A stretch of 64,000 bases of DNA from assembly GCF_018866325.1 (NCBI RefSeq), contig NZ_CP076457.1, positions 6,235,001 through 6,299,000 of the forward strand, written 5' to 3'. This document shows, piece after piece, positions 8,428-18,365 of the stretch (position 1 is the first letter of the stretch; the number at the start of each line of letters is the position of its first letter). The notes beneath the pieces were generated by a model that was not told where the DNA came from, ran no database searches, and saw only the letters and a program-made list of their open reading frames with translations. A program made the translations under genes and the position numbers. This DNA comes from Streptomyces sp. YPW6. Its GTDB lineage: Bacteria > Actinomycetota > Actinomycetes > Streptomycetales > Streptomycetaceae.

Positions 8428-9473
8428 TTGGAGGCCGCCTTCTTGGCCGGAGCCTTCTTCGCGGCGGGGGCCTTGGCCCCGGCGGACTTCTCCGCCTTCT
8501 CCGCCGTGTCCGCAGCGCCGCCGGCCGGCCCGGCCATCACCTCGCCGCCCGAGTGCAGCTTGTCGACGCCGAACTTCACCGCCGAGGCGTAGGTGTTGTC
8601 CGGGTCGAGCCGGCGCAGCTCCTCCGCCAGCAGCTCGGCGGTCTCCCGGCGCTTGAGCGCCACCGCGCGGTCGGGCTGGTTCTGCATGGAGAGCGTGGCC
8701 AGCGAACCGTCGGGCCGGTCCAGGACGATGACGCCGTTCTTCGTCTCCATCCTCACCGCGGTGAGACCGGGGCCCCGGGAGAGCGTGCGCTCCACCGGGA
8801 CGCCGAGCCGGTCCGCGAGCCACATGGCCAGCAGCTCGCAGCTCGGGTTGTCGCTCTCGCCCTCGACGGTCGCGGCGATGACCTCGGCCGGCTGCTGGTC
8901 CAGCGCGGCGGCCAGCATCGAGCGCCACGGCGTGATCCGGGTCCAGGCCAGATCGGTGTCGCCGGGGCTGTACGTCGCCGCCCGCACCGCCAGCTCGTCG
9001 AGCGGCAGCTCCGCCGAGTAGGTGTCGGTGATCCGGCGCTGGGCCAGCGCCCCGAGCGGGTCGTTCGCCGGGTCGGCGGGGGCGTCCTCGGGCCACCACG
9101 CCACGACCGGGGCGTCCGGCAGCAGCAGCGGCAGGACGACCGACTGGGCGTGGTTGGCCAGTTCGCCGTGGAGGCGCAGGACGACGGTCTCGCCGGTCCC
9201 GGCGTCGGAACCGACCCGGACCTCGGCGTCGAGCCGCGCGTCCCGGCGGGCCCGCGGCGAGCGGCTGACCCGCTTGATCACCGCGATGATCCGCGAGGGG
9301 TGCTCGCGCGAGGCGTCGCCGGCCGCCTTGAGCGCGTCGTAGGCGTTCTCCTCGTCGGTGACGATGACCAGCGTGAGCACCATGCCGATGGCGGGGGTGC
9401 CGATCGCCCGGCGGGCCGAGACCAGCGCCTGGTTGATCTTGCTGGACGTGGTTTCCGTGAGATCGATCTTCAT
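8424..9473 (-). CDS. opcA: Glucose-6-phosphate dehydrogenase assembly protein OpcA
   Basis: 349 residues. OpcA binds and activates G6PDH and is found beside zwf in actinobacteria and cyanobacteria. It begins MKIDLTETTSSKINQALV and contains VVAWWPEDAPADPANDPLG and RRITDTYSAELP, both typical of the family. The C-terminal 25 residues are an Ala/Lys-rich tail (KAPAAKKAPAKKA) of the kind often appended to actinobacterial cytosolic proteins. ATGA overlaps at both ends couple it to zwf and pgl. Confidence 0.95.
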   Translation of the reverse strand: MKIDLTETTSSKINQALVSARRAIGTPAIGMVLTLVIVTDEENAYDALKAAGDASREHPSRIIAVIKRVSRSPRARRDARLDAEVRVGSDAGTGETVVLRLHGELANHAQSVVLPLLLPDAPVVAWWPEDAPADPANDPLGALAQRRITDTYSAELPLDELAVRAATYSPGDTDLAWTRITPWRSMLAAALDQQPAEVIAATVEGESDNPSCELLAMWLADRLGVPVERTLSRGPGLTAVRMETKNGVIVLDRPDGSLATLSMQNQPDRAVALKRRETAELLAEELRRLDPDNTYASAVKFGVDKLHSGGEVMAGPAGGAADTAEKAEKSAGAKAPAAKKAPAKKAASK

Positions 9474-11002
9474 GGCCGCCTCCAGCTCCGTCCGTCACGT
9501 GCGAGCATCTCGTCGGCCTCGGCCGGACCCCAGGTGCCGGCCGCGTACTTCGCGGGCTTGCCGTGCTTGTCCCAGTACTCCTCGATCGGGTCGAGGATGG
9601 TCCAGGAGAGTTCGACCTCCTGGTGGCGGGGGAACAGGTTGGCGTCGCCGAGCAGGACGTCCAGGAGGAGCCGCTCGTACGCCTCCGGGCTGGACTCCGT
9701 GAACGACTCGCCGTACGCGAAGTCCATCGTGACGTCCCGGACCTCCATCGAGGTGCCGGGCACCTTGGAGCCGAAGCGCACGGTGACGCCCTCGTCCGGC
9801 TGGACCCGGATGACCAGGGCGTTGCCGCCCAGTTCCTCGGTCGCGCCCGACTCGAAGGGCAGGTAGGGGGCGCGCTTGAAGACGACCGCGATCTCCGTGA
9901 CCCGGCGTCCGAGCCGCTTTCCGGTCCGGAGGTAGAACGGCACGCCCGCCCAGCGGCGGTTGTTGATCGTCAGCTTGATCGCCGCGTAGGTGTCGGTCGT
10001 CGACTTGGGGTCGATGCCGTCCTCCTCGCAGTAGCCGAGGACCTCCTGGCCGCCCTGCCAGGCGTGCTCGTACTGGGCGCGCACGGTGTGCAGACCGAGG
10101 TCCTCGGGCAGCTCGACGGCGGTGAGCACCTTGAGCTTCTCGGCGACCAGGGCCTTCGGGTGGAAGGAGCCGGGCTCCTCCATCGCGGTCAGCGCCAGCA
10201 GCTGGAGCAGGTGGTTCTGGATGACGTCACGGGCGGCGCCGATGCCGTCGTAGTAGCCGGCCCGGCCGCCGATGCCGATGTCCTCGGCCATCGTGATCTG
10301 CACGTGGTCGACGTAGGACCGGTTCCAGATCGGCTCCCACATCGTGTTGGCGAACCGCAGCGCCAGGATGTTCTGGACCGTCTCCTTCCCCAGGTAGTGG
10401 TCGATCCGGAAGACCTCGTTGGGCGGGAAGACGTCGTGCACGAGCTGGTTGAGCTCCTGCGCGCTGGCCAGGTCGTGACCGAACGGCTTCTCGATGACGG
10501 CACGCCGCCAGGAGCCCTCCTTCTGGTCGGCCAGGCCGTGCTTCTTCAGCTGCTGGACGACCTTGGGGAAGAACTTCGGGGGCACGGAGAGGTAGAAGGC
10601 GAAGTTGCCGCCCGTCCCCTGCGCCTTGTCGAGCTCCTCGATGGTCGCCTTCAGCGTCTCGAACGCCTCGTCGTCGTCGAAGTTGCCCTGGACGAAGCGC
10701 ATCCCCTGGATGAGCTGCTGCCAGACCTCCTCGCGGAACGGCGTACGGGCGTGCTCCTTGACGGCGTCGTGGACGACCTGCGCGAAGTCCTCGTTCTCCC
10801 AGTCGCGGCGCGCGAAGCCGATGAGCGAGAAGCCCGGTGGCAGCAGGCCGCGATTGGCCAGGTCGTAGACGGCAGGCATCAGCTTTTTACGGGACAAATC
10901 GCCCGTGACGCCAAAGATGACCAGGCCCGACGGCCCCGCGATACGCGGGAGCCGTCGGTCCTGTGCGTCACGGAGCGGGTTGGCTCCGGGAACAGCAGAC
11001 AA
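9470..11002 (-). CDS. zwf: Glucose-6-phosphate 1-dehydrogenase
   Basis: 510 residues, the usual length. It oxidises glucose-6-phosphate with NADP+. The nucleotide-binding turn is GVTGDLSRKK (residues 31-40) and the substrate-binding signature RIDHYLGKE lies near residue 200. The C-terminal domain contains VPFYLRTGKRL, also diagnostic. It lies 5 bases after the tal stop and overlaps opcA by 4 bases, so the cluster is one operon. Confidence 0.97.
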   Translation of the reverse strand: MSAVPGANPLRDAQDRRLPRIAGPSGLVIFGVTGDLSRKKLMPAVYDLANRGLLPPGFSLIGFARRDWENEDFAQVVHDAVKEHARTPFREEVWQQLIQGMRFVQGNFDDDEAFETLKATIEELDKAQGTGGNFAFYLSVPPKFFPKVVQQLKKHGLADQKEGSWRRAVIEKPFGHDLASAQELNQLVHDVFPPNEVFRIDHYLGKETVQNILALRFANTMWEPIWNRSYVDHVQITMAEDIGIGGRAGYYDGIGAARDVIQNHLLQLLALTAMEEPGSFHPKALVAEKLKVLTAVELPEDLGLHTVRAQYEHAWQGGQEVLGYCEEDGIDPKSTTDTYAAIKLTINNRRWAGVPFYLRTGKRLGRRVTEIAVVFKRAPYLPFESGATEELGGNALVIRVQPDEGVTVRFGSKVPGTSMEVRDVTMDFAYGESFTESSPEAYERLLLDVLLGDANLFPRHQEVELSWTILDPIEEYWDKHGKPAKYAAGTWGPAEADEMLARDGRSWRRP

Positions 11003-11007
11003 AGTGG

Positions 11008-12126
11008 TCAGCCCTCCGAGGGGGCGAGGCGCGAAAGCTCCGCCTCGGTCGACTTGAGCAGGTCGTTCCAGGACGCCTCGAACTTCTCGACGCCCTCGTC
11101 CTCCAGCACCTGTACGACGTCGTCGTAGGAGATGCCGAGCTTCTTGACGGCGTCGAGGTCGGCGCGCGCCCGGTCGTAGCCGCCGGTGACGGTGTCGCCG
11201 GTGATCTCACCGTGGTCGGCCACGGCCTCCAGCGTCGCCTCCGGCATGGTGTTCACCGTGTTCGGCGCCACCAGTTCGTCGACGTACAGCGTGTCCTTCA
11301 GCGACGGGTCCTTGACACCGGTCGAGGCCCACAGCGGACGCTGCTTGTTGGCCTGCGCCTTGTCCAGGGCCGCCCAGCGGTCGGAGGAGAAGACCTCCTC
11401 GTACGCCTCGTAGGCCAGGCGCGCGTTGGCCAGGGCGGACTTGCCCTTGGCGGCCTTCGCCTCGTCGGAGCCGATCGCGTCCAGCCGCTTGTCGATCTCG
11501 GTGTCCACGCGGGACACGAAGAACGACGCCACCGAATGGATCTTGGAGAGGTCCAGGCCCGCGGCCTTCGCCTTCTCCAGGCCCGCCAGGTAGGCGTCCA
11601 TGACCGCGCGGTAGCGCTCCAGCGAGAAGATCAGCGTCACGTTGACGCTGATGCCCCGGCCGATCGTCTCGGTGATCGCCGGGAGGCCCGCCTTGGTGGC
11701 CGGGATCTTGATGAGCGTGTTCGGCCGGTCGACCAGCCAGGCCAGCTGCTTGGCCTCGGCGACGGTGGCCGCGGTGTTGTGGGCCAGGCGCGGGTCCACC
11801 TCGATGGAGACCCGGCCGTCCTGGCCGCCGGTGGCGTCGAAGACCGGGCGCAGGATGTCGGCGGCGTCGCGGACGTCCGCCGTCGTGATCATGCGCAGGG
11901 CTTCCTCGACGGTGACCCTGCGGGCGGCGAGGTCGGCGAGCTGCTGCTCGTAACCGTCGCCCGAGGAGATCGCCTTCTGGAAGATCGACGGGTTGGTGGT
12001 GACGCCGACGACATGGCTCTGGTCGATCAGCTCGGCCAGGTTGCCGGACGTGATCCGCTTGCGCGACAGGTCGTCGAGCCAGATCGCCACGCCCTCGTCG
12101 GAGAGGCGCTTGAGTGCGTCTGTCAT
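11008..12126 (-). CDS. tal: Transaldolase
   Basis: 372 residues. ATG 12126 ([16 protein letters not shown]) is preferred to an ATG three codons upstream because the purine-rich site GGAGATGCAA overlaps that codon. It transfers dihydroxyacetone units between sugar phosphates. Motifs are [13 protein letters not shown] near residue 50 and [11 protein letters not shown] near 140, which carries the Schiff-base Lys. It is the long actinobacterial type, distinct from the 220-residue MipB/FSA forms. It sits between tkt and zwf in the operon. Confidence 0.96.
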   Translation of the reverse strand: MTDALKRLSDEGVAIWLDDLSRKRITSGNLAELIDQSHVVGVTTNPSIFQKAISSGDGYEQQLADLAARRVTVEEALRMITTADVRDAADILRPVFDATGGQDGRVSIEVDPRLAHNTAATVAEAKQLAWLVDRPNTLIKIPATKAGLPAITETIGRGISVNVTLIFSLERYRAVMDAYLAGLEKAKAAGLDLSKIHSVASFFVSRVDTEIDKRLDAIGSDEAKAAKGKSALANARLAYEAYEEVFSSDRWAALDKAQANKQRPLWASTGVKDPSLKDTLYVDELVAPNTVNTMPEATLEAVADHGEITGDTVTGGYDRARADLDAVKKLGISYDDVVQVLEDEGVEKFEASWNDLLKSTEAELSRLAPSEG

Positions 12127-12160
12127 GAGTTGCATCTCCTACTAGTCGTATCTACCGGCG

Positions 12161-14266
12161 TCAGCGTGCTGCGGCTTCGAGCTCAGCCGCACGTTCGAGG
12201 GAGTCCCGCGCGGCGGCGGCCACGTGCTCCGGCGTGAAGCCGAACTCACGGAACAGCACCTTCGCGTCGGCGGAGGCCCCGAAGTGCTCCAGCGAGACGA
12301 TCCGGCCGGCGTCGCCCACGTACCGGTGCCAGGTCAGGCCGATGCCCGCCTCCACGGCGACGCGCGCCTTCACCGACGGCGGGAGCACGCTGTCCTGGTA
12401 ACCCTGATCCTGCTCCTCGAACCACTCGACCGACGGCATCGAGACCACCCGGGTCGGCACCCCGGCCGCCTGGAGCTGCTCGCGCGCCTCGACGGCGACG
12501 TGGACCTCGGAACCGGTCGCGATGAGCAGCACCTGCGGCCGGCCGCCCTCGGCCTCGAACAGGACGTAACCGCCCTTGGCCGCGTCCTCGTTCGCCTCGT
12601 ACGTCGGCACACCCTGGCGGGTCAGCGCCAGACCGTGCGGGGTGCCCTTGCCGAACACCTTGGTGTAGCGGCGCAGGATCTCGCGCCAGGCGATGGCGGT
12701 CTCGTTGGCGTCCGCCGGGCGCACGATGTTCAGGCCCGGGATGGCGCGCAGCGAGGCCAGGTGCTCGACCGGCTGGTGGGTCGGGCCGTCCTCGCCGAGG
12801 CCGATCGAGTCGTGCGTCCACACGTACGTCACCGGCAGGTGCATCAGCGCGGAGAGCCGCACCGCGTTGCGCATGTAGTCGGAGAACACCAGGAAGGTGC
12901 CGCCGTAGACGCGGGTGTTGCCGTGCAGCGCGATGCCGTTCATCGCGGCGGCCATCGCGTGCTCGCGGATGCCGAAGTGGATCGTGCGGCCGTACGGGTC
13001 GGCCTCCGGCAGCGGGTTGCCCGCCGGGAGGAACGACGACGTCTTGTCGATCGTCGTGTTGTTCGAGCCCGCGAGGTCGGCGGAGCCGCCCCACAGCTCG
13101 GGCACGATCTCGCCGAGCGCCTGGAGCACCTTGCCGGAGGCGGCACGGGTGGCCAGCCCCTTGCCGGGTTCGAAGACGGGGAGCTTCTCCTCCCAGCCCT
13201 CGGGCAGCTCGCCGGCGGCGATCCGGTCGAAGGAGGCGGCGCGCTCCGGGTTGGCCGTACGCCACGCGGCGAACGACTTGTCCCACTCGGCGCGGGCCTC
13301 ACGGCCGCGGTCCAGGGCCTGACGGGTGTGGCCGATGACCTCGTCGGAGACCTCGAAGGTCTGCTCCGGGTCGAAGCCGAGGACCCGCTTGGTCGCCGCG
13401 ACCTCGTCGTCACCGAGCGCCGAGCCGTGCGCGGCCTCGGTGTTCTGCGCGTTCGGGGCGGGCCAGGCGATGATCGAGCGGGCCGCGATGAACGAGGGGC
13501 GCTCGGTCTCGGCCTTGGCCGCCTGCAGTGCCGCGTACAGACCCGCCGGGTCCAGGTCGCCGCTCGGCAGCTGGTCGACACGCTGGACGTGCCAGCCGTA
13601 CGCCTCGTACCGCTTGATGGTGTCCTCGGAGACCGCGGTCTCCGTGTCGCCCTCGATGGAGATGTGGTTGTCGTCCCAGAGCAGGACCAGGTTGCCCAGC
13701 TTCTGGTGCCCGGCCAGCGAGGACGCCTCGGCCGAGATGCCCTCCTGGAGGCAGCCGTCACCGGCGACGACCCACACCATGTGGTCGAACGGGGAGGCGC
13801 CGGGGGCCGCCTCGGGGTCGAAGAGGCCGCGCTCGTAGCGGGCGGCCATCGCCATGCCCACCGCGTTGGCGACACCCTGGCCCAGCGGCCCGGTCGTCGT
13901 CTCGACCCCGGTGGTGTGGCCGTACTCCGGGTGGCCCGGCGTCTTGGAGCCCCAGGTGCGGAAAGCCTTCAGGTCGTCGAGCTCCAGCCCGTAGCCGGCC
14001 AGGTAGAGCTGGATGTAGAGCGTCAGGCTGGAGTGGCCGGCGGAGAGGACGAACCGGTCGCGACCGGTCCACTCGGCGTCCGCGGGGTCGTGCCGCATCA
14101 CCTTCTGGAACAGGGTGTACGCGGCAGGAGCCAGGCTCATCGCCGTGCCCGGGTGGCCGTTCCCGACTTTCTGTACGGCGTCCGCAGCGAGGACGCGGGC
14201 GGTGTCCACGGCCCGCTGGTCCACATCGGTCCACTGGAGGTCTGTGGTGGTCGGCTTGATGCTCAC
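12161..14266 (-). CDS. tkt: Transketolase
   Basis: 701 residues from a GTG at 14266. It is thiamine-diphosphate dependent and moves two-carbon units in the pentose phosphate pathway. Visible motifs are ANGHPG-like GNGHPGTAMSLAP near residue 38, GHTTGVETTTGPLGQG, the ThDP/Mg motif GDGCLQEG...LLWDDN near 168-200, and the catalytic-Glu region HFGIREHAM. It is the first gene of the minus-strand operon. Its promoter lies in the 290-base region shared with ctaB. Confidence 0.97.
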   Translation of the reverse strand: MSIKPTTTDLQWTDVDQRAVDTARVLAADAVQKVGNGHPGTAMSLAPAAYTLFQKVMRHDPADAEWTGRDRFVLSAGHSSLTLYIQLYLAGYGLELDDLKAFRTWGSKTPGHPEYGHTTGVETTTGPLGQGVANAVGMAMAARYERGLFDPEAAPGASPFDHMVWVVAGDGCLQEGISAEASSLAGHQKLGNLVLLWDDNHISIEGDTETAVSEDTIKRYEAYGWHVQRVDQLPSGDLDPAGLYAALQAAKAETERPSFIAARSIIAWPAPNAQNTEAAHGSALGDDEVAATKRVLGFDPEQTFEVSDEVIGHTRQALDRGREARAEWDKSFAAWRTANPERAASFDRIAAGELPEGWEEKLPVFEPGKGLATRAASGKVLQALGEIVPELWGGSADLAGSNNTTIDKTSSFLPAGNPLPEADPYGRTIHFGIREHAMAAAMNGIALHGNTRVYGGTFLVFSDYMRNAVRLSALMHLPVTYVWTHDSIGLGEDGPTHQPVEHLASLRAIPGLNIVRPADANETAIAWREILRRYTKVFGKGTPHGLALTRQGVPTYEANEDAAKGGYVLFEAEGGRPQVLLIATGSEVHVAVEAREQLQAAGVPTRVVSMPSVEWFEEQDQGYQDSVLPPSVKARVAVEAGIGLTWHRYVGDAGRIVSLEHFGASADAKVLFREFGFTPEHVAAAARDSLERAAELEAAAR

Positions 14267-14557
14267 CCTGAGTCAGGGCTCCTCTCCACTGTTGTAAACC
14301 GGTGACTGTTACCGCACCGGGCGCTGTCGAGCCTACCCCCGTTGCCGGACGCACTTTCCGTGCACTTTCCAGGGTGTGGGCGACCCGTGGAGTTCGCCTC
14401 CCGACGGAATGAGCATCCGGCGAACAGTCACCCCCAACACGACCCCACCCCCGCGAAGGGCGGTGTATCCCCAACGTCTAGAGTGGTCGAGTTCGCGCAA
14501 GTCTTCACAAGGGCCTCAAGCCCGGAGCTTGCTGGGATTTCTCTGTCAGGGGTGTGC
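14267..14557. promoter_or_regulatory. Divergent tkt/ctaB control region
   Basis: A 291-base gene-free stretch between two outward-reading genes, so it must hold both promoters. It contains a direct repeat, gcactttcc at 14351-14359 and again at 14362-14370. That spacing (11 bases) puts the copies on one helix face and suggests a regulator site. A small dyad, ccctga/tcaggg, lies within a few bases upstream of the tkt start. No sigma-factor consensus is unambiguous. Confidence 0.5.
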
Positions 14558-15505
14558 GTGACGGCCGTCGAGTCCCGACCCGCAGGGGTCGCCTTGACTC
14601 CCAGCCCAGGGGGCCATCGCCCGTTCGGGGCCCGCGTCAAGGCATTCGTGGCGCTTACCAAGCCACGGATCATCGAGCTGCTGCTCATCACCACCGTTCC
14701 GGTGATGTTCCTGGCTGCCCAGGGCGTACCCGACCTGTGGCTCGTTCTCACGACCACCATCGGGGGATACCTCTCCGCGGGTGGCGCCAACGCGCTCAAC
14801 ATGTACATCGACCGGGACATCGACGCGCTGATGGACCGGACGTCGCAGCGCCCGCTGGTCACGGGCATGGTCACCCCGCGTGAATGCCTGGCCTTCGGCA
14901 TCGGCCTCGCGGTGTTCTCCACGCTCTGGTTCGGGCTGCTGGTCAACTGGCTCTCGGCCGCCCTCGCGCTCGGTGCGCTGCTCTTCTACGTCGTCGTCTA
15001 CACGATGCTGCTGAAGCGCCGCACCTCCCAGAACATCGTCTGGGGCGGTATCGCGGGCTGCATGCCGGTCCTCATCGGCTGGTCGGCCGTGACGAACACG
15101 GTCTCCTGGGCCGCCGTCATCCTCTTCGCCGTCATCTTCTTCTGGACGCCGCCGCACTACTGGCCGCTCTCGATGAAGGTCAAGGACGACTACGCCCGGG
15201 TCGGCGTCCCGATGCTCCCCGTCGTCGCCACCAACCGCGTCGTCGCCAAGCAGATCGTCCTCTACAGCTGGGTGATGGTCGCGGTCTCGCTGCTGCTCAC
15301 CCCGCTGGGCTACACCGGCTGGTTCTACACCGCGGTGGCGCTGCTCTCCGGCGGCGCCTGGCTGTGGGAGGCGCACAGCCTGCAGAACCGCGCCAAGGCC
15401 GGGGTGACCGGGGCCAAGCTCAAGGAGATGCGGCTCTTCCACTGGTCCATCACCTACGTCTCGCTCCTCTTCCTCGCCGTCGCGGTGGACCCCTTCCTCC
15501 GCTGA
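14558..15505 (+). CDS. ctaB: Protoheme IX farnesyltransferase (heme O synthase)
   Basis: 315 residues from GTG 14558; a GTG two codons upstream (14552) is also possible, and tcagggg precedes both. This integral membrane UbiA-type prenyltransferase adds farnesyl to heme B to give heme O. There are about nine hydrophobic helices. The prenyl-diphosphate motif [20 protein letters not shown] near residues 88-107 has the N-x3-D-x3-D pattern. [15 protein letters not shown] and [11 protein letters not shown] follow. It partners with ctaA (17300-18286) in heme A synthesis for cytochrome aa3 oxidase. Confidence 0.95.
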   Translation: MTAVESRPAGVALTPSPGGHRPFGARVKAFVALTKPRIIELLLITTVPVMFLAAQGVPDLWLVLTTTIGGYLSAGGANALNMYIDRDIDALMDRTSQRPLVTGMVTPRECLAFGIGLAVFSTLWFGLLVNWLSAALALGALLFYVVVYTMLLKRRTSQNIVWGGIAGCMPVLIGWSAVTNTVSWAAVILFAVIFFWTPPHYWPLSMKVKDDYARVGVPMLPVVATNRVVAKQIVLYSWVMVAVSLLLTPLGYTGWFYTAVALLSGGAWLWEAHSLQNRAKAGVTGAKLKEMRLFHWSITYVSLLFLAVAVDPFLR

Positions 15506-15528
15506 CAGGCCCCGCTTCCGGCAGACGG

Positions 15529-15560
15529 GCGGGTCGCGTGGCACAAGCCACGCGACCCGC
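15529..15560 (+). terminator. 13-bp perfect hairpin after ctaB
   Basis: gcgggtcgcgtgg (15529-15541) pairs exactly with ccacgcgacccgc (15548-15560) over a 6-base loop, 24 bases after the ctaB stop. Confidence 0.85.
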
Positions 15561-15598
15561 CGTCGCCAGTTCATCTACCCGTCGGTAGCATCCTGTTC

Positions 15599-15976
15599 AT
15601 GGCAGAGACGGCAGCAGACGCAGCGGACACCGAGCAGACCTCACGGACGGACGCCAGGAAGGCGGCGCGCGACGGGCGCAGGGCGACGAAGCTCGCCCGC
15701 GAGATCGGCGCCTTCGCCAAGCAGCACGGCGGCGCGGAGGGACAGCTCGCCTACATCGGCCAGGCGGGCGCCCGCATCGTCCTGGTCGGCCAGGACGGCG
15801 CCTGGGGCGACCTCGTGGCCCCGACCTACGCGGTGGCCGAGAGCGCGGCCGCGAAGTCCGGCATCACGATGCACGACGCGTTCGACGGCGAGTTCGCGCT
15901 CAAGGTGCGCACCGGCCCCTACGAGTGGTCCCGGATGGCGGGAATCCAGGTCGGCGGCCCGTCCAACGACCGCTGA
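15599..15976 (+). CDS. Conserved hypothetical protein, 125 residues
   Basis: The N-terminal third is charged and Ala/Arg-rich (TDARKAARDGRRATKLAREI), followed by a small alpha/beta core with IVLVGQDGAWGDLVAPTY and GEFALKVRTGPYEWSRMAG. There is no signal peptide, membrane segment or catalytic motif. I recognise it only as a protein that sits next to ctaB in Streptomyces. It has its own promoter space after the ctaB terminator and a weak hairpin after it. Function unknown. Confidence 0.75.
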   Translation: MAETAADAADTEQTSRTDARKAARDGRRATKLAREIGAFAKQHGGAEGQLAYIGQAGARIVLVGQDGAWGDLVAPTYAVAESAAAKSGITMHDAFDGEFALKVRTGPYEWSRMAGIQVGGPSNDR

Positions 15977-15993
15977 CGCGGTCCTCCCCGGCC

Positions 15994-16027
15994 CGAGGGG
16001 CGCCCGGACATCCTCTCGGGCCCCTCG
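15994..16027 (+). terminator. Possible hairpin after the 125-residue gene
   Basis: cgaggggc at 15994-16001 can pair with gcccctcg at 16020-16027. The stem is 8 bp, extendable with a bulge, and weaker than the others in the window. Confidence 0.45.
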
Positions 16028-16105
16028 TGCGACCCCCGGAGCAACACCTCACCCGGGGCTCACCCGTTAGGCCGTGCGTACCCACGCCGTCCCAGGGAGC
16101 CCCGG

Positions 16106-17233
16106 ATGACCGACACCGTGCCCGTGGCCGATCTGGTCGACCAGAACTGCCACGGAGTGCTCCGCGCCGAGCTGGGCCTCGGAACCTTCGAGGCCCGGCT
16201 CGGCGCCGCGCGCGCCCCGGCCGCCCCCGGCACCACCTTCTTCGACACCCAGACCGGCTTCGCCGTACGCCGGTGGTGCCCGCCTCTGCTCGGCCTCGAA
16301 GCGCACTGCCCGCCCGCCCGCTATCTGGCCAGGCGGCGCGAACTGGGCGTCGCCGAGACCTCCCGCCGCCTGCTGCGCGCCGCCGGGGTCTCCGCCCACC
16401 TCGTCGACACGGGCCTGCCCGGCGACCTCACGGGACCGGCCGAGATGGCCACGGCTGCCGGCTCCGAGGCCCGGGAGATCGTCCGGCTGGAGGTCCTCGC
16501 CGAGCACGTCGCCGACACGTCGGGCACCGTCGAGGCCTTCCTGGTCAACCTCGGCGAGGCCGTGCACACCGCCGCCTCCTCGGCCGTCGCCTTCACCTCC
16601 GTCGGCGCCGCCGCGTACGCCGCCCCCGAGCCGCCGGAGCCGTTCCGGTTGCGGGCGGCGGCCGGGCGCTGGCTGGCCCGGCGGGAGACGGAGCGCCGGG
16701 CCGCCCGCCGGGGCATGGCGGGCCGGGAGGGCGGCGGTGCTCCCGTCGAGCCGGAGCTGCTGGACCATCTGCGCTGGTCCGCGGTGGCCTGCGGGCTGCC
16801 GCTCCAGTTGCGCCTGGGCACGGCGGACCCGGCCTGCCTCGCGGACTTCGCCGCCGCCACCGAGGGGTACGGCTGCGATCTCGTTCTCCTGTACGGCTAC
16901 CCGTACCACCGGCAGACCGCCGCCCTGGCCGGGCGGCATCCGCACGTCTACGCCGACCTCGGGGCCGTACCGGCGCGGACGGGGGCGCGGGCGGCGGCCG
17001 TGCTCGCGGAGGTCATGGAGCTGGCGCCGTTCGGCAAGCTGCTGTTCTCCAGCGGGGCACAGGCCCTGCCGGAACTGCACCTGGTGGCCGCGCGGCAGTT
17101 CCGCGAGGCGCTGGGGCGGGTGCTGGGCGCCTGGGTCGACGACGGCGCGTGGACCCGGCAGGACGCGGCCCGGGTCGCCACGATGATCGGGTCGGGCAAC
17201 GCGCGCCGGGTGTACGGGCTGTGCGAACGGTGA
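16106..17233 (+). CDS. FluG-type amidohydrolase-like protein
   Basis: 375 residues. It resembles the N-terminal amidohydrolase (TIM-barrel) domain of FluG. It starts LVDQNCHGVLRAEL, where the family usually has H-x-H, so one of the two N-terminal metal ligands appears replaced (NCH instead of HCH). Later blocks are LPLQLRLGTADPAC, LLYGYPYHRQTAALAG and GKLLFSSGAQALPELH. It ends with ATMIGSGNARRVYGL, the usual barrel C-terminus. The substrate is unknown. It stands alone between terminators and converges on ctaA. Confidence 0.7.
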   Translation: MTDTVPVADLVDQNCHGVLRAELGLGTFEARLGAARAPAAPGTTFFDTQTGFAVRRWCPPLLGLEAHCPPARYLARRRELGVAETSRRLLRAAGVSAHLVDTGLPGDLTGPAEMATAAGSEAREIVRLEVLAEHVADTSGTVEAFLVNLGEAVHTAASSAVAFTSVGAAAYAAPEPPEPFRLRAAAGRWLARRETERRAARRGMAGREGGGAPVEPELLDHLRWSAVACGLPLQLRLGTADPACLADFAAATEGYGCDLVLLYGYPYHRQTAALAGRHPHVYADLGAVPARTGARAAAVLAEVMELAPFGKLLFSSGAQALPELHLVAARQFREALGRVLGAWVDDGAWTRQDAARVATMIGSGNARRVYGLCER

Positions 17234-17250
17234 GGGGGCGGAGGCACGGC

Positions 17251-17280
17251 TGAGGGGCGGCAGGCCCCCGCCGCCCCTCA
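17251..17280. terminator. Convergent 11-bp hairpin
   Basis: tgaggggcggc (17251-17261) pairs exactly with gccgcccctca (17270-17280) over an 8-base loop, between the convergent FluG-like gene and ctaA. Confidence 0.8.
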
Positions 17281-17299
17281 GGCGTCGTACAGGTGTCCG

Positions 17300-18286
17300 T
17301 CAGACGGCCGTCGCCGGTGCCGTCTCCGGGCGCTCGGCGGACGGGCCGGGCAGTGGAGCGGGCGTGTCGTCGCCGCGCTCACGCATGCTCAGGACCAGGC
17401 GGACCACGGCGATCCACATGATGGCCGAGCCGAACATGTGGACGCCGACCAGGATCTCGGGCACATCGCTGAAGTACTGCACGTACCCGATCGCGCCCTG
17501 GGCGAGCAGGACGAGCAGCAGGTCACGGGCGCGGGCCCGGGTGTCGGCGGGCGCGTCGACCACCCGAAGGGCCAGCCACATCGCGATGGCCAGGGCGCAG
17601 ACCACCCAGGCGGCGACGGCGTGGACATGGGCGGCGGCGGACCAGTCCCACGGCATGCGCGGTACGTCGCTGCTGTCGCCGGCGTGCTTGCCGGAACCGG
17701 TCACCGAGGTCCCCAGCACGATCAGGACGACCGTGGTCGCCAGGATCGCCCAGGACAGGCGGCGCACCGGCAGCGGGGCCCGGGGGCGCGGCGGGCCGTC
17801 GCCCTCGCCGACCCGCACCCAGGTGATCACGGCGATCGCCAGGAGTGCGTTGGCCAGCAGGAAATGCCCGGCGACCGTCCACGGGTTGAGCCCCGCCCAG
17901 ACCGTGATCCCGCCGAGGACGGCGTTGCCCAGCACGATCCAGAACTGCGACCAGGCCAGCCGGGTGACCTTGCGGCGGCGCGGCTTCACCGCACTGACGG
18001 CGATGATCGTCCAGCCGACGGCGGCCGACAGCACGTAGGTCAGCATCCGGTTGCCGAACTCGATCGCACCGTGCAGCCCCTGCTCGGGCGTCGCGAACAG
18101 GCTGTCGTCGGTGCACTTGGGCCAGGTGTCGCAGCCGAGCCCCGAACCGGTGAGCCGGACGGCCCCGCCGGTGACGATGATGAGGACGCTCATCACGACG
18201 GCGGAGAGCGCGGCGCGCTTCACCACCCGGGTGGACGGCGTCCAGCGCTTGGCGATCAGGGAGATGGGGGTTTCCACGCGGACCAT
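17300..18286 (-). CDS. ctaA: Heme A synthase (CtaA/COX15)
   Basis: 328 residues with about eight membrane helices. It converts heme O to heme A. Conserved features are GGAVRLTGSGLGCDTWPKC near residues 40-58, with the Cys pair region of the first half, EFGNRMLTY (a heme-ligating His in many homologues is Asn here, as in other actinobacteria), and HVHAVAAWVVCALA in the second half. The N-terminal 25 residues and the Pro-rich C-terminus are extensions. The gene is monocistronic, separate from ctaB. Confidence 0.92.
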   Translation of the reverse strand: MVRVETPISLIAKRWTPSTRVVKRAALSAVVMSVLIIVTGGAVRLTGSGLGCDTWPKCTDDSLFATPEQGLHGAIEFGNRMLTYVLSAAVGWTIIAVSAVKPRRRKVTRLAWSQFWIVLGNAVLGGITVWAGLNPWTVAGHFLLANALLAIAVITWVRVGEGDGPPRPRAPLPVRRLSWAILATTVVLIVLGTSVTGSGKHAGDSSDVPRMPWDWSAAAHVHAVAAWVVCALAIAMWLALRVVDAPADTRARARDLLLVLLAQGAIGYVQYFSDVPEILVGVHMFGSAIMWIAVVRLVLSMRERGDDTPAPLPGPSAERPETAPATAV

Positions 18287-18365
18287 CGTAGGACGGGGCT
18301 TGTGCGCGTTTTCACGAGGGGGTGTTTCGTGGCGGCTTGCCCGTGAAGATCCCTGCCGTCGCGCG

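Noticed and set aside
15599-15601. Possible tRNA or small RNA near the ctaB terminator
   Set aside because: Only the terminator hairpin is present; no cloverleaf or CCA end.
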